Of a stretch of 18,992 bases of DNA, positions 5,137 through 12,717 are shown in pieces (the first letter of the stretch is position 1; each line of letters begins with the position of its first letter). The notes beneath the pieces were generated by a model. It saw only the letters and a program-made list of their open reading frames with translations. It was not told where the DNA came from and ran no database searches. Origin of the DNA: an uncultured Agathobacter sp. (GTDB lineage Bacteria; Bacillota; Clostridia; Lachnospirales; Lachnospiraceae); contig CAKRLV010000042.1 in assembly GCA_934359755.1 (NCBI GenBank), forward strand, positions 1-18,992, read 5' to 3'. The translations under genes were made by a program, and so were the position numbers.

Positions 5137-6870
5137 ATGAAGATAAACAATAAGATACCCGCAATAATTATGGCATGTTCCATGTTGTTGGGGAGTGCGT
5201 TTACCGATGTCCCACTTGTAAGCGCACAGAATAATGTCCAGTCAAGCCTAAGCGACAGCGTAGAGAAGGATACAAATAGCAGGCAAAGCACTGATGTGAC
5301 ATACAAGGTTACACCAGAATCGCAGGTTAATAATAAAGAGTGGGAGGCGAAGAACGACCCGCTTTATGCAAAATATAATTCATCTAAATCAGAAATGTAC
5401 AAGGCACCATCTTTTACAAGAGCAACAAATTGGGGTGAGGGATTGACTCATGACCCAAGATTTGACAACTATAACAAGGACTATGGTATTGATGTATCAA
5501 AATGGCAGAATGAGAAATGTGAAAATAAGACTATTGATTGGGCTGCCGTTAAAGAGGATGGAATATCATTTGTAATAATAAGACTTGGATATCGTGCGAA
5601 AGAAACAGGAACGCTTACGCTTGATCCTTATTTCGCGCAGAACATTCAGGGAGCTTATGCTGCTGGACTTAAGGTTGGAGTATATTTCTATACACAGGCA
5701 ATCACAGCAGAAGAAGCTAAGGCAGAGGCTGACTTTTGTGCAGACAATCTTGCAGCGTATCCAGGATATCTGACATATCCGGTTATGTATGATATTGAAA
5801 ATACCGCAACAGACAGGATGGGAACTGCGGGTGTTACAACAGATCAGCGAACATCATTTTGTCAGGCATTTTGTGATGAAGCGATATACAGAGGGTATAC
5901 AACTGGTGTTTATGCAAGTCTTTCATATTTTAAAAACAGTTTGAATGCAAATAGTTTTAGTGCAGCGTATCATAATTGGCTAGCCAGATATGCTACCGCA
6001 TATAATGCAAATGAAAATACATATGATGGTTCATATGAGATGTGGCAGTATACCAGTTCAGGAACTGTGGCAGGCATCGTGGGCAATGTGGACCTGGATG
6101 TGGCATATAATCTTCCGGGTGTATTCACATGGGCACCAGATATGTCAAGCTGTACAATTACATTTACAGATCAAAATGGTATAGCGCAGACTTATTTGTG
6201 TCAGGTGACGATAACAAAAGACATTGCGCCAACATGTACAGAGAGTGGAAAAAGAGAACTTACTGCTACGTATGGACAATATAAGGATGTGCAGGCTATA
6301 GTATATGCACCGGCAACAGGACACGTTGAAGTAATAGACGAAGAGGAAGAACCTACATGTACAGAGGATGGACTCACACAAGGTTCGCATTGTGCAGTCT
6401 GTGGAGAGATATTACGGGAGCAGGAAGAGATTCCGGCAACAGGACATGAAATAGTAATAGAGAATAAAAAAGCTTCTACATATTTTGCAAAAGGCTACAG
6501 CGGGGATAGGGTGTGCGCAGTATGCGATACTGTTATATCAAAAGGAAAAGTAACTGCGGTAAAGAAACTTGCCAGGAATTCCATTACAAACATCAAGAGC
6601 CGCAAGGCTAAAAAGCTTACTATAAAATGGAAAAGGAATAAGAATGCCACAGGATATCAAATCCAGTATTCTACTGATAAGAGGTGTACAAAGCTTTCAA
6701 AAACTATAAAGATTACGTCTAACAAGACAACAACTAAGACTCTTAGCTGCAGGAAATCTAAGAAGAAATATTATGTAAGGATCCGTTCTTACAAGACAGC
6801 GAAAGTAAATGGCAAGAAGAAGACAGTTTATGGAAAATGGTCGGCCATTAAATCTGTAAAAGTTAAATAG
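5137..6870 (+). CDS. Secreted GH25 lysozyme with modular C-terminus
   Basis: A 577-residue exported protein. Residues 1-30 are a signal peptide (basic start, hydrophobic core IIMACSMLLGSAF, likely cut after VSA). A linker reaches about 113, then a glycoside hydrolase family 25 domain spans about 116-328, cutting the MurNAc-GlcNAc bond of peptidoglycan. It opens with YGIDVSKWQ (D119), carries YDIEN (D219, E221, catalytic acid) and closes with NVDLDVAY. Residues 335-470 hold two modules with a PTCTE...PATGH pattern and CxxC pairs (CAVCGE, CAVCDT). Residues about 478-577 form a lysine-rich Fn3-like domain (LTIKWKRNKNATGYQIQYS, YYVRIRSYK), common in Lachnospiraceae surface proteins and perhaps cell-wall binding. 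There is no LPxTG anchor. TAGGAG (5123-5128) supports ATG 5137. It may serve wall remodelling or attack on other bacteria. Confidence 0.9.
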   Translation: MKINNKIPAIIMACSMLLGSAFTDVPLVSAQNNVQSSLSDSVEKDTNSRQSTDVTYKVTPESQVNNKEWEAKNDPLYAKYNSSKSEMYKAPSFTRATNWGEGLTHDPRFDNYNKDYGIDVSKWQNEKCENKTIDWAAVKEDGISFVIIRLGYRAKETGTLTLDPYFAQNIQGAYAAGLKVGVYFYTQAITAEEAKAEADFCADNLAAYPGYLTYPVMYDIENTATDRMGTAGVTTDQRTSFCQAFCDEAIYRGYTTGVYASLSYFKNSLNANSFSAAYHNWLARYATAYNANENTYDGSYEMWQYTSSGTVAGIVGNVDLDVAYNLPGVFTWAPDMSSCTITFTDQNGIAQTYLCQVTITKDIAPTCTESGKRELTATYGQYKDVQAIVYAPATGHVEVIDEEEEPTCTEDGLTQGSHCAVCGEILREQEEIPATGHEIVIENKKASTYFAKGYSGDRVCAVCDTVISKGKVTAVKKLARNSITNIKSRKAKKLTIKWKRNKNATGYQIQYSTDKRCTKLSKTIKITSNKTTTKTLSCRKSKKKYYVRIRSYKTAKVNGKKKTVYGKWSAIKSVKVK

Positions 6871-6874
6871 TTCA

Positions 6875-6903
6875 TTGACATACGGAGGTTATTTTGGTAA
6901 AGT
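6875..6903 (+). promoter_or_regulatory. Promoter of the T-box/trpS unit
   Basis: TTGACA (6875-6880) is a perfect -35 box. After 17 bases comes TAAAGT (6898-6903), a 4 of 6 match to TATAAT. It lies directly after the lysozyme stop and just ahead of the T-box leader, placing the start of transcription near 6910. Confidence 0.65.
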
Positions 6904-6909
6904 TGAATG

Positions 6910-7136
6910 GTGAAACCGATGATTGGGAGTAGTAGATATTTGGAATGTTAAAGAGAGCTGCGGATGGTGGAAGCGTGGTACAGGAAGAACTATTGAATGG
7001 ACCCATGAGGGCGGCCCGAATTATTAAGTAGGCGCCGACGGAATCGACCCGTTATGTCGAGGACACATGATGGTGTGTTAGAACTTTGGTGGCAATAAGA
7101 TTATATACTCTTATCCTTAGGGATAAGAGTTTTTTT
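6910..7136 (+). promoter_or_regulatory. T-box riboswitch, tRNA-Trp specific
   Basis: A T-box leader senses uncharged tRNA and lets transcription read into the gene. Stem I carries the GGGAGTAGTA motif (6925-6934), an AG-rich bulge (AAAGAGAGCTG, 6950-6960) and the GGATGGTGGAAGCG distal loop. The specifier codon is TGG at 6998-7000 in GAATGGACC, coding Trp. The T-box bulge reads GGTGGCAA (7088-7095): its TGGC (7090-7093) can pair with the GCCA end of tRNA-Trp. The terminator at 7107-7136 follows. Both the codon and the discriminator-pairing base agree with the trpS gene downstream. Confidence 0.93.
7107..7136 (+). terminator. T-box terminator of trpS
   Basis: ACTCTTATCC (7107-7116) pairs perfectly with GGATAAGAGT (7121-7130) around TTAG and is followed by six T. 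This is the off-state of the T-box switch. The competing antiterminator would pair the region around the T-box bulge (7084-7100) with sequence upstream of it. Confidence 0.9.
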
Positions 7137-7166
7137 AATTCTATTTTAATTGAAGGAGGAATTGGT

Positions 7167-8258
7167 ATGTCAAAGATAATATTAACAGGGGACAGACCTA
7201 CAGGAAGATTACATGTGGGACATTATGTTGGTTCACTTAGGAGAAGAGTGGAGTTACAGAATTCAGGTGAGTTCGACAAGATTTATATTATGATTGCAGA
7301 TGCGCAGGCTCTTACTGATAATTTTGATAATCCAGATAAAATCAGACAGAATGTTATAGAGGTGGCGCTTGATTATTTATCAGCAGGGCTTGATCCTAAG
7401 CAGTCTACTTTATTTGTACAGTCACAGATTTCGGAGCTTACAGAGCTTACATTTTTCTACTCAAATCTTGTTACTGTTTCAAGACTGCAGAGAAATCCGA
7501 CAGTTAAGAGTGAAATTCAGATGAGAAATTTTGAAACAAGTATACCAGTAGGCTTTTTTACATATCCTATTAGTCAAGCAGCTGATATTACAGCATTCAA
7601 AGCAACTACAGTTCCGGTAGGAGAAGATCAGCTTCCTATGATTGAGCAGACAAGAGAAATTGTTCGTAAGTTCAATTCTATTTATGATGATGTACTTGTT
7701 GAGCCTGATGTGCTTTTACCAGAGAATGAGGCTTGTTGCAGACTTCCAGGTATTGATGGAAAGCAGAAAATGAGTAAGTCACTTGGCAATTGTATTTATC
7801 TTGCAGATACTGAGGAGGATGTAAAGAAGAAGGTTATGAGCATGTACACAGATCCTACTCATATTCAGGTATCAGATCCAGGACATCTGGAAGGCAATTG
7901 TGTATTTACTTATCTTGATGCGTTCAGTAAGCCAGAGCATTTTGAAGAGTATCTTCCAGAGTATGCTAATTTAGACGAACTTAAGGCACATTATACAAGA
8001 GGTGGTCTTGGAGATGTGAAGATTAAGAAATTCCTTAATAATGTAATTCAGGAAGAGCTCGCACCAATCAGAGCAAGACGTGCTGAATTCGAGAAAGACA
8101 TACCAGCTGTATATGATATTCTCAAAGAGGGAAGTGAGGTTGCAAGGGCAGCTGCAGCCCAGACTTTATCAGAAGTCAAGAAGGCTATGAAGATTAATTA
8201 TTTTGATGACATGGAACTTATTAAAGCACAGAGCAAGAAATATTCAGGAGAAAATTAA
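7167..8258 (+). CDS. trpS: Tryptophan-tRNA ligase
   Basis: A class I aminoacyl-tRNA synthetase that charges tRNA-Trp. It has 363 residues from ATG 7167, chosen because GAAGGAGGA (7152-7160) precedes it and the protein then begins SKIILTGDRPTGRLHVGHYV; the longer upstream frame lies within the T-box terminator. The HIGH motif is HVGH (16-19) and KMSKS is at 201-205 in DGKQKMSKSLGN. GEDQLPMIEQTREI is the usual tRNA-synthetase helix of TrpRS. Residues 230-363 form the helical anticodon domain. It is slightly longer than the common 330-340 residue enzyme. It is expressed when uncharged tRNA-Trp accumulates. No strong terminator follows. Confidence 0.97.
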   Translation: MSKIILTGDRPTGRLHVGHYVGSLRRRVELQNSGEFDKIYIMIADAQALTDNFDNPDKIRQNVIEVALDYLSAGLDPKQSTLFVQSQISELTELTFFYSNLVTVSRLQRNPTVKSEIQMRNFETSIPVGFFTYPISQAADITAFKATTVPVGEDQLPMIEQTREIVRKFNSIYDDVLVEPDVLLPENEACCRLPGIDGKQKMSKSLGNCIYLADTEEDVKKKVMSMYTDPTHIQVSDPGHLEGNCVFTYLDAFSKPEHFEEYLPEYANLDELKAHYTRGGLGDVKIKKFLNNVIQEELAPIRARRAEFEKDIPAVYDILKEGSEVARAAAAQTLSEVKKAMKINYFDDMELIKAQSKKYSGEN

Positions 8259-8285
8259 TATTTCTTTAAATTTGATTTTTTGCTA

Positions 8286-8314
8286 TTTACATATGGAGAA
8301 TTTGGAAGTAAACT
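8286..8314 (+). promoter_or_regulatory. Possible promoter of the acylation cluster
   Basis: TTTACA (8286-8291), 17 bases, then TAAACT (8309-8314). The match is 5 of 6 and 4 of 6. It lies between trpS and the lipoprotein gene with a start site about 28 bases ahead of the GTG. Read-through from trpS is an alternative source of transcription. Confidence 0.4.
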
Positions 8315-8347
8315 CTTCATAGTAAAATGATAACAAGGAGAGAACAA

Positions 8348-8818
8348 GTGAAGAAGAATATAATTATAAAATTAGCCGCGGTTTGCTCACTGGCAGGTGT
8401 ACTTCTTGCAGGATGTGGAAAGTCATCCTCCGTTGAAGTAGATACAGAGGCGCTTGCAAGTTCATTAGCGAGTGATATCACCTATTCAGAAGAGCTTTCG
8501 CAGATATCAGAATCAGATATTTCCAGTTATATTACAATGCAGGATGATGTTAAGGGCATTATGTATATGAGTAGTGGTTCTACCGCAGAAGAGGTTGCAG
8601 TATTTACTGCCCCTGATGAAGCTACAGCTGCTACCATGAAAGAGAATGTTCAGGAATTCTTAGATGACCAGAAGACTTCATTTGAAGACTATATTCCAGA
8701 AGCTGCACAGCGAGTTGAGAATGCTGTCTTAGTAGAAAAAGGAAATTACGTAGTACTTTGTGTATCAGATGATTCTGATAAAGCACAAGATATAATTGAT
8801 AAAGCTTTGAATAAATAA
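8348..8818 (+). CDS. DUF4358 family lipoprotein
   Basis: A 156-residue exported lipoprotein. The start chosen is GTG 8348, which follows AAGGAGA (8335-8341); an in-frame ATG at 8327 lies before that ribosome site. The signal peptide KKNIIIKLAAVCSLAGVLLAGC ends in lipobox LAGC with C23 lipidated. The mature part has the DUF4358 pattern as I recall it: two short helical segments (ALASSLASDI, LSQISESDIS), then YMSSGSTAEEVAVF, a run through FEDYIPEAAQRVENAVL, and KGNYVVLCVSDDSDKAQDIID at the end. The function of the family is not known. It leads a run of four same-strand genes for surface O-acylation, so it may be an accessory of that machinery on the outer face of the membrane. Confidence 0.8.
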   Translation: MKKNIIIKLAAVCSLAGVLLAGCGKSSSVEVDTEALASSLASDITYSEELSQISESDISSYITMQDDVKGIMYMSSGSTAEEVAVFTAPDEATAATMKENVQEFLDDQKTSFEDYIPEAAQRVENAVLVEKGNYVVLCVSDDSDKAQDIIDKALNK

Positions 8819-8824
8819 GATGAT

Positions 8825-8859
8825 AGGGTGTCACAGGTACATACATGTGGCACTCTTTT
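8825..8859 (+). terminator. Intercistronic hairpin before the MBOAT gene
   Basis: AGGGTGTCACA (8825-8835) pairs with TGTGGCACTCT (8846-8856) over 11 bp with two G-U pairs and a ten-base loop, followed by TTTT (8856-8859). It is six bases after the lipoprotein stop and abuts the GAGGT ribosome site of the MBOAT gene. The T run is short, so it may be a partial terminator that lowers downstream expression. Confidence 0.6.
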
Positions 8860-8868
8860 GAGGTATAT

Positions 8869-10314
8869 ATGGTTTTTAGTAGTTTTGTATTTTTATTAGT
8901 TTTTTTGCCAATTGTATTGATTCTTAATTTCATAAGTCCTGCGAAGTTTAGGAATTTTATACTGCTTATTGCAAGTTTAATTTTCTACGCGTGGGGGGAA
9001 CCAAAATATGTGCTGATTATGCTGTTTTCTACGGTATTTGATTATACGAATGCGAGGCTTATTGAATATTTCAAGTCCAGGAATAATCAAAAAGGTGCGA
9101 AAATTGCTTTAATAGTGGATTTGTGTGGAAATCTGGGAATACTGGGATTTTTCAAATACACAGACTTTGTTATTGGAAGTATTAATTCTGTGACAGGGGC
9201 AGGAATATCGCTTCTGAATATTGCACTGCCAATTGGAATCTCATTTTATACTTTTCAGACTATGTCGTACACTATTGATGTCTACAAGGATGTAGTGCCT
9301 GCGCAACATAACATTCTCGATTTTGCAACATATGTTGTTCTTTTTCCACAGCTTATTGCAGGACCAATTGTGCAGTACAAGACTATAGGAGAAGAACTTA
9401 AATCAAGAAAGGTTACAGCGTCCGATTTTGCTGATGGTGCATTCAGATTTGCTGTTGGTTTTGCCAAAAAGGTAATACTTGCCAATCAGGTGTACGCTTT
9501 ATGGACGACTATATCTGCCAGTGAGAATATATCAGTTGCGACGGCATGGCTTGGTGCGGTAGCATTTTCGTTCAATATATATTTTGATTTCTGTGGATAT
9601 TCAGATATGGCAATCGGACTTGGAAGAATGTTTGGATTCCATTTTCTTGAGAATTTTAATTTCCCATATATGTCAGATAGTATTACGGATTTCTGGAGAA
9701 GGTGGCATATTTCACTTAGTTCATGGTTTAAAGAATATGTCTATATTCCACTTGGCGGCAATAGACGGGGAATGAAGATTCAGATTAGAAATATCCTAAT
9801 TGTCTGGGCATTGACAGGATTATGGCATGGTGCAAGCTGGAACTTTGTACTTTGGGGCGTGTATTACGGAATACTTCTTATGATAGAGAAGCTATTTTTA
9901 TTGAAAGAACTTGAAAAAAGTCCTGCATGGTTTAGGCATGTGTATACTCTGATTCTTGTTGTTATTGGTTGGACAATTTTTGCTGAGACAGATTTTGCTG
10001 CACTGGCACAGTATTTTAAGAACATGTTTGGAATAGGTAATGCATTTGTTGATTCGAACTTTTTCTATTATCTGTCATGTAATGCAGCACTTCTTATATT
10101 ACTAGTGCTCTGCAGTATTGATCACAGAGTGTGGCTTGATAAATTTGATTCTACCAGAAAGATAATTGGATGGTGTGGAAGTGCATATGGAAGTGACAAG
10201 GATTCAAGTACAGCTTGTATATGCAGAATTTTCGTAATGGTTGTTCTTATGATTATTGCATTTGCATTTTTGGTAGGTGGAAGTTACAATCCATTTTTGT
10301 ATTTCCGTTTTTAA
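8869..10314 (+). CDS. MBOAT family O-acyltransferase (AlgI/DltB-like)
   Basis: A 481-residue polytopic membrane protein that passes acyl groups, usually acetyl from a cytosolic donor, through the membrane to an extracellular acceptor. ATG 8869 follows GAGGT (8860-8864) and gives the typical start VFSSFVFLLVFLPIVLIL; an ATG at 8845 lies within the preceding hairpin. Family motifs are LIFYAWGEPKYV near the N-terminus, LPIGISFYTFQTMSYTIDVYK, LFPQLIAGPIVQY, FWRRWHISLSSWFKEYVYIPLGG (H280) and LTGLWHGASWNF (H320, the presumed catalytic His). About ten helices are visible. DHHW genes follow 25 bases later, the standard partners of such MBOATs. A soluble-loop insertion rich in Ser and Asp (GSAYGSDKDSSTA) precedes the last helix. 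The substrate may be an exopolysaccharide, teichoic acid or peptidoglycan. Confidence 0.93.
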   Translation: MVFSSFVFLLVFLPIVLILNFISPAKFRNFILLIASLIFYAWGEPKYVLIMLFSTVFDYTNARLIEYFKSRNNQKGAKIALIVDLCGNLGILGFFKYTDFVIGSINSVTGAGISLLNIALPIGISFYTFQTMSYTIDVYKDVVPAQHNILDFATYVVLFPQLIAGPIVQYKTIGEELKSRKVTASDFADGAFRFAVGFAKKVILANQVYALWTTISASENISVATAWLGAVAFSFNIYFDFCGYSDMAIGLGRMFGFHFLENFNFPYMSDSITDFWRRWHISLSSWFKEYVYIPLGGNRRGMKIQIRNILIVWALTGLWHGASWNFVLWGVYYGILLMIEKLFLLKELEKSPAWFRHVYTLILVVIGWTIFAETDFAALAQYFKNMFGIGNAFVDSNFFYYLSCNAALLILLVLCSIDHRVWLDKFDSTRKIIGWCGSAYGSDKDSSTACICRIFVMVVLMIIAFAFLVGGSYNPFLYFRF

Positions 10315-10339
10315 AAGATGATTGTTAAGAGGTAGTATT

Positions 10340-11488
10340 TTGAAAAAATTAAAGTATATACAAATAATAGCATTTCTTGCAATTATAGGTGGACTGAGTA
10401 TTGGTAGTTTTACCGCTGGAGATAGAGAGTTTTCGGAGAATGAGAATCGATATCTGGCGAAGGCTCCGAGATGGTCGGTCAGCAATATTTTTAACTGCTC
10501 ATTTCAGGATGATGCCGAGGATTATTTAAAAGATCAGGTACTTTTCAGGGATGAATGGATTACGGTGAAGACATTTTTCCAGAAGCTTTCGGGCAATACT
10601 GATATAGGCGGTGCCTATGTTGGAAAAGATGGATATGATTTTGAAAAGATAACACCTGATGATGTGGATGAATCGCAGATTGTTAAAAATACAAAAGCCG
10701 TAAATGATTATTTTGCATTTTGCGCTAATACGATTGACAGGCAGAGACTTAATTTTATGATAGTTCCAACTTCAGGGCTTGTGTATAAGGATAAGCTGCC
10801 CAGGAATGCAATCCTTTTTAATCAGGAAGAATGTATTGATGGAATTATAAGTGGGATTGACAGTGGTAATGTGATAGATGCAAGAGATTCGCTTGTTGAT
10901 TCTAAAGAGAACTATTTATACTACAAGACTGATCATCACTGGACTACTGATGGAGCATTTCTTGCATCAAATCAGTGGAGAGCAGCAGTTGGAAAAAGCC
11001 TGATTGACAAGGAGGCGGTGAACGAAGACGTAGTGACCAGGAAATTCAGAGGAAGCCTTTATTCGAAGATTCTCGATGCAGATTCAGCTTATGACAGCAT
11101 AAGTGTAATTAATAGGGAAGATGCGCAGTCCTACACTGTTATGGCTGATGGTAAGGATATTGGTGGATTTTATCAGGATTCCAAGCTGACTGAGAAAGAT
11201 AAATATGCATATTTCTTTGGTGGAAATTACGGCGAGGTCACAATTCACAACAATAATAATACGGGAACCGGGAATTTACTTGTAGTCAAAGATTCTTTTG
11301 CAAATTCCTTTGTTCCGCTTATAGCAGAAGAGTATGAGAATGTGTATATGATTGATTTGAGATATTATGCAGGTGATATGAGTCAGTATATTGCAGATAA
11401 TAATATCACGGATGTACTTGTTCTATACAATGTTTCCAATTTTATATCAGACAAAAATATTTTTAAATTAAGTAAGAATTTAAAGTAG
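10340..11488 (+). CDS. DHHW family protein 1 (AlgJ/AlgX-like), membrane-anchored
   Basis: A 382-residue protein of the DHHW family, relatives of the SGNH-hydrolase-like acetyltransferases AlgJ/AlgX that receive acyl groups from an MBOAT. TTG 10340 is the start, after AAGAGGT (10327-10333). A single helix (residues about 5-25, KYIQIIAFLAIIGGLSIGSF) anchors it with the rest outside. Family features are REFSENENRYLAKAPRWS just after the helix, TDHHWTTDGAF (D198, H199, H200, W201) and VVKDSFANSFVP (S319, presumed nucleophile), so the Ser-His-Asp set looks complete. LRYYAGD and ITDVLVLYNVSNF close the protein. It is followed 12 bases later by a second, different DHHW protein. Confidence 0.9.
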   Translation: MKKLKYIQIIAFLAIIGGLSIGSFTAGDREFSENENRYLAKAPRWSVSNIFNCSFQDDAEDYLKDQVLFRDEWITVKTFFQKLSGNTDIGGAYVGKDGYDFEKITPDDVDESQIVKNTKAVNDYFAFCANTIDRQRLNFMIVPTSGLVYKDKLPRNAILFNQEECIDGIISGIDSGNVIDARDSLVDSKENYLYYKTDHHWTTDGAFLASNQWRAAVGKSLIDKEAVNEDVVTRKFRGSLYSKILDADSAYDSISVINREDAQSYTVMADGKDIGGFYQDSKLTEKDKYAYFFGGNYGEVTIHNNNNTGTGNLLVVKDSFANSFVPLIAEEYENVYMIDLRYYAGDMSQYIADNNITDVLVLYNVSNFISDKNIFKLSKNLK

Positions 11489-11500
11489 GAGGACGATAAG

Positions 11501-12613
11501 ATGAAGATTAGAAAACTGGCATTAATCTTAGGAATTTCAGCGATTGCACTGTGTGGTTGTGGAGATAAAACTTCGGACAAAACTACAGGTACACAGGAGA
11601 AAGAGAGTGAGATACCATCTAATATTGACATAAATACAGAGAGAGCTACAGAGATGATCGGTGAGACAGAGACCGGGCAGGAAAATAATTATGAGAAAAT
11701 CACATCGGATGAGGATGTGAAAATGTATGATAGTGTTGCATTAGTTGGAGATGCTGCATATGAGCTTTATACGTATAAGGAGGAACCGGCTAAAGCGTAT
11801 GCTGATGCGGTAAATAAGCTTGCAGATAAATACGACGGAAAAGTAAATGTATATGATATGGTGATTCCTTTGGGATCGGGTATTATTTTCCCTGATAATC
11901 TCAAGGATAAATTAAATAATTCTGATCAGAGAAAAGCTATGCAGGATATTCATGGAATGATGAATGATAAGGTCAAATCAGTAGATATATATGATTCGCT
12001 TATGAGTCATCGCAGCGAGTATATTTATTTTAGAACAGATCATCACTGGACTCCACTTGGAGCATATTATGCATACCAGAAATTCTGTGAAGTAAAAGGA
12101 ATTGAGCCAGAGGCCATAGATAGTTATGAGACAAAAGAATTTGATGGATTCTTAGGTTCTTTTTATAAGGATACAAACAATGCGCAGATACTTAAGGACA
12201 ATGAAGATACAATAACTGCATATGTTCCAAATGCAAAGGACACTACTATGCATGTCACAGCAAGTGATGGAACTAAATATGATTGGAACGTTATCTATGA
12301 TGTAAGCAGCTATGCAGCAGGACTTAAGTACAGTGCATTTGTTGCAGGTGATAATCCATATACAGTTATTGAGAACAATGATCTGACAGATGGAAGTTCA
12401 TGTATAGTAATCAAGGAATCGTTTGGAAATGCATTTGTACCATTTTTAGTTGACCACTATCAGAAGATTTATCTGGTTGATTACAGATATTATACAGACA
12501 AATTGTCAAAACTTATTGATGAGACCGGTGCGCAGGATGTAATATTATTAAACAATCTTTCTATGTTGAGGAATAAATACCTTGTCGGACAGTTGCAAGG
12601 TGTTATACAATAA
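11501..12613 (+). CDS. DHHW family protein 2, lipoprotein form
   Basis: A 370-residue paralogue of the preceding protein, exported and lipid-anchored. The signal peptide MKIRKLALILGISAIALCGC has a lipobox ending at C20. A low-complexity Thr/Glu/Ser linker (residues about 22-70) lifts the domain off the membrane. The catalytic part keeps TDHHWTPLGAYYAY (D180, H181, H182, W183) and IVIKESFGNAFVP (S307); the KDS of its neighbour is KES here. RYYTDKLSKL and AQDVILLNNLSML match the end of the first DHHW protein. AGGAGG (11487-11492) overlaps the previous stop, and the ATG is eight bases on, so the two are co-translated. An AT-rich imperfect inverted repeat (about 12614-12653) follows. Confidence 0.9.
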   Translation: MKIRKLALILGISAIALCGCGDKTSDKTTGTQEKESEIPSNIDINTERATEMIGETETGQENNYEKITSDEDVKMYDSVALVGDAAYELYTYKEEPAKAYADAVNKLADKYDGKVNVYDMVIPLGSGIIFPDNLKDKLNNSDQRKAMQDIHGMMNDKVKSVDIYDSLMSHRSEYIYFRTDHHWTPLGAYYAYQKFCEVKGIEPEAIDSYETKEFDGFLGSFYKDTNNAQILKDNEDTITAYVPNAKDTTMHVTASDGTKYDWNVIYDVSSYAAGLKYSAFVAGDNPYTVIENNDLTDGSSCIVIKESFGNAFVPFLVDHYQKIYLVDYRYYTDKLSKLIDETGAQDVILLNNLSMLRNKYLVGQLQGVIQ

Positions 12614-12717
12614 TATATTATGATAGAGGATCAAAAGATATCATATTATAAAAGTAACATATTGATTTTGACAATATTATGACATCGATAGAGGGATATC
12701 TAAGATGGAGGTGCGTT

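Noticed and set aside
7086..7166. Longer N-terminus for trpS
   Set aside because: It would be translated from inside the T-box terminator; the ribosome site supports ATG 7167.
8845..8868. Longer N-terminus for the MBOAT protein
   Set aside because: The ATG at 8845 is in the hairpin loop/stem and has no ribosome site; ATG 8869 fits the family start.
12668..12673. TTGACA ahead of corA as a promoter
   Set aside because: No -10-like hexamer occurs 16-18 bases downstream.
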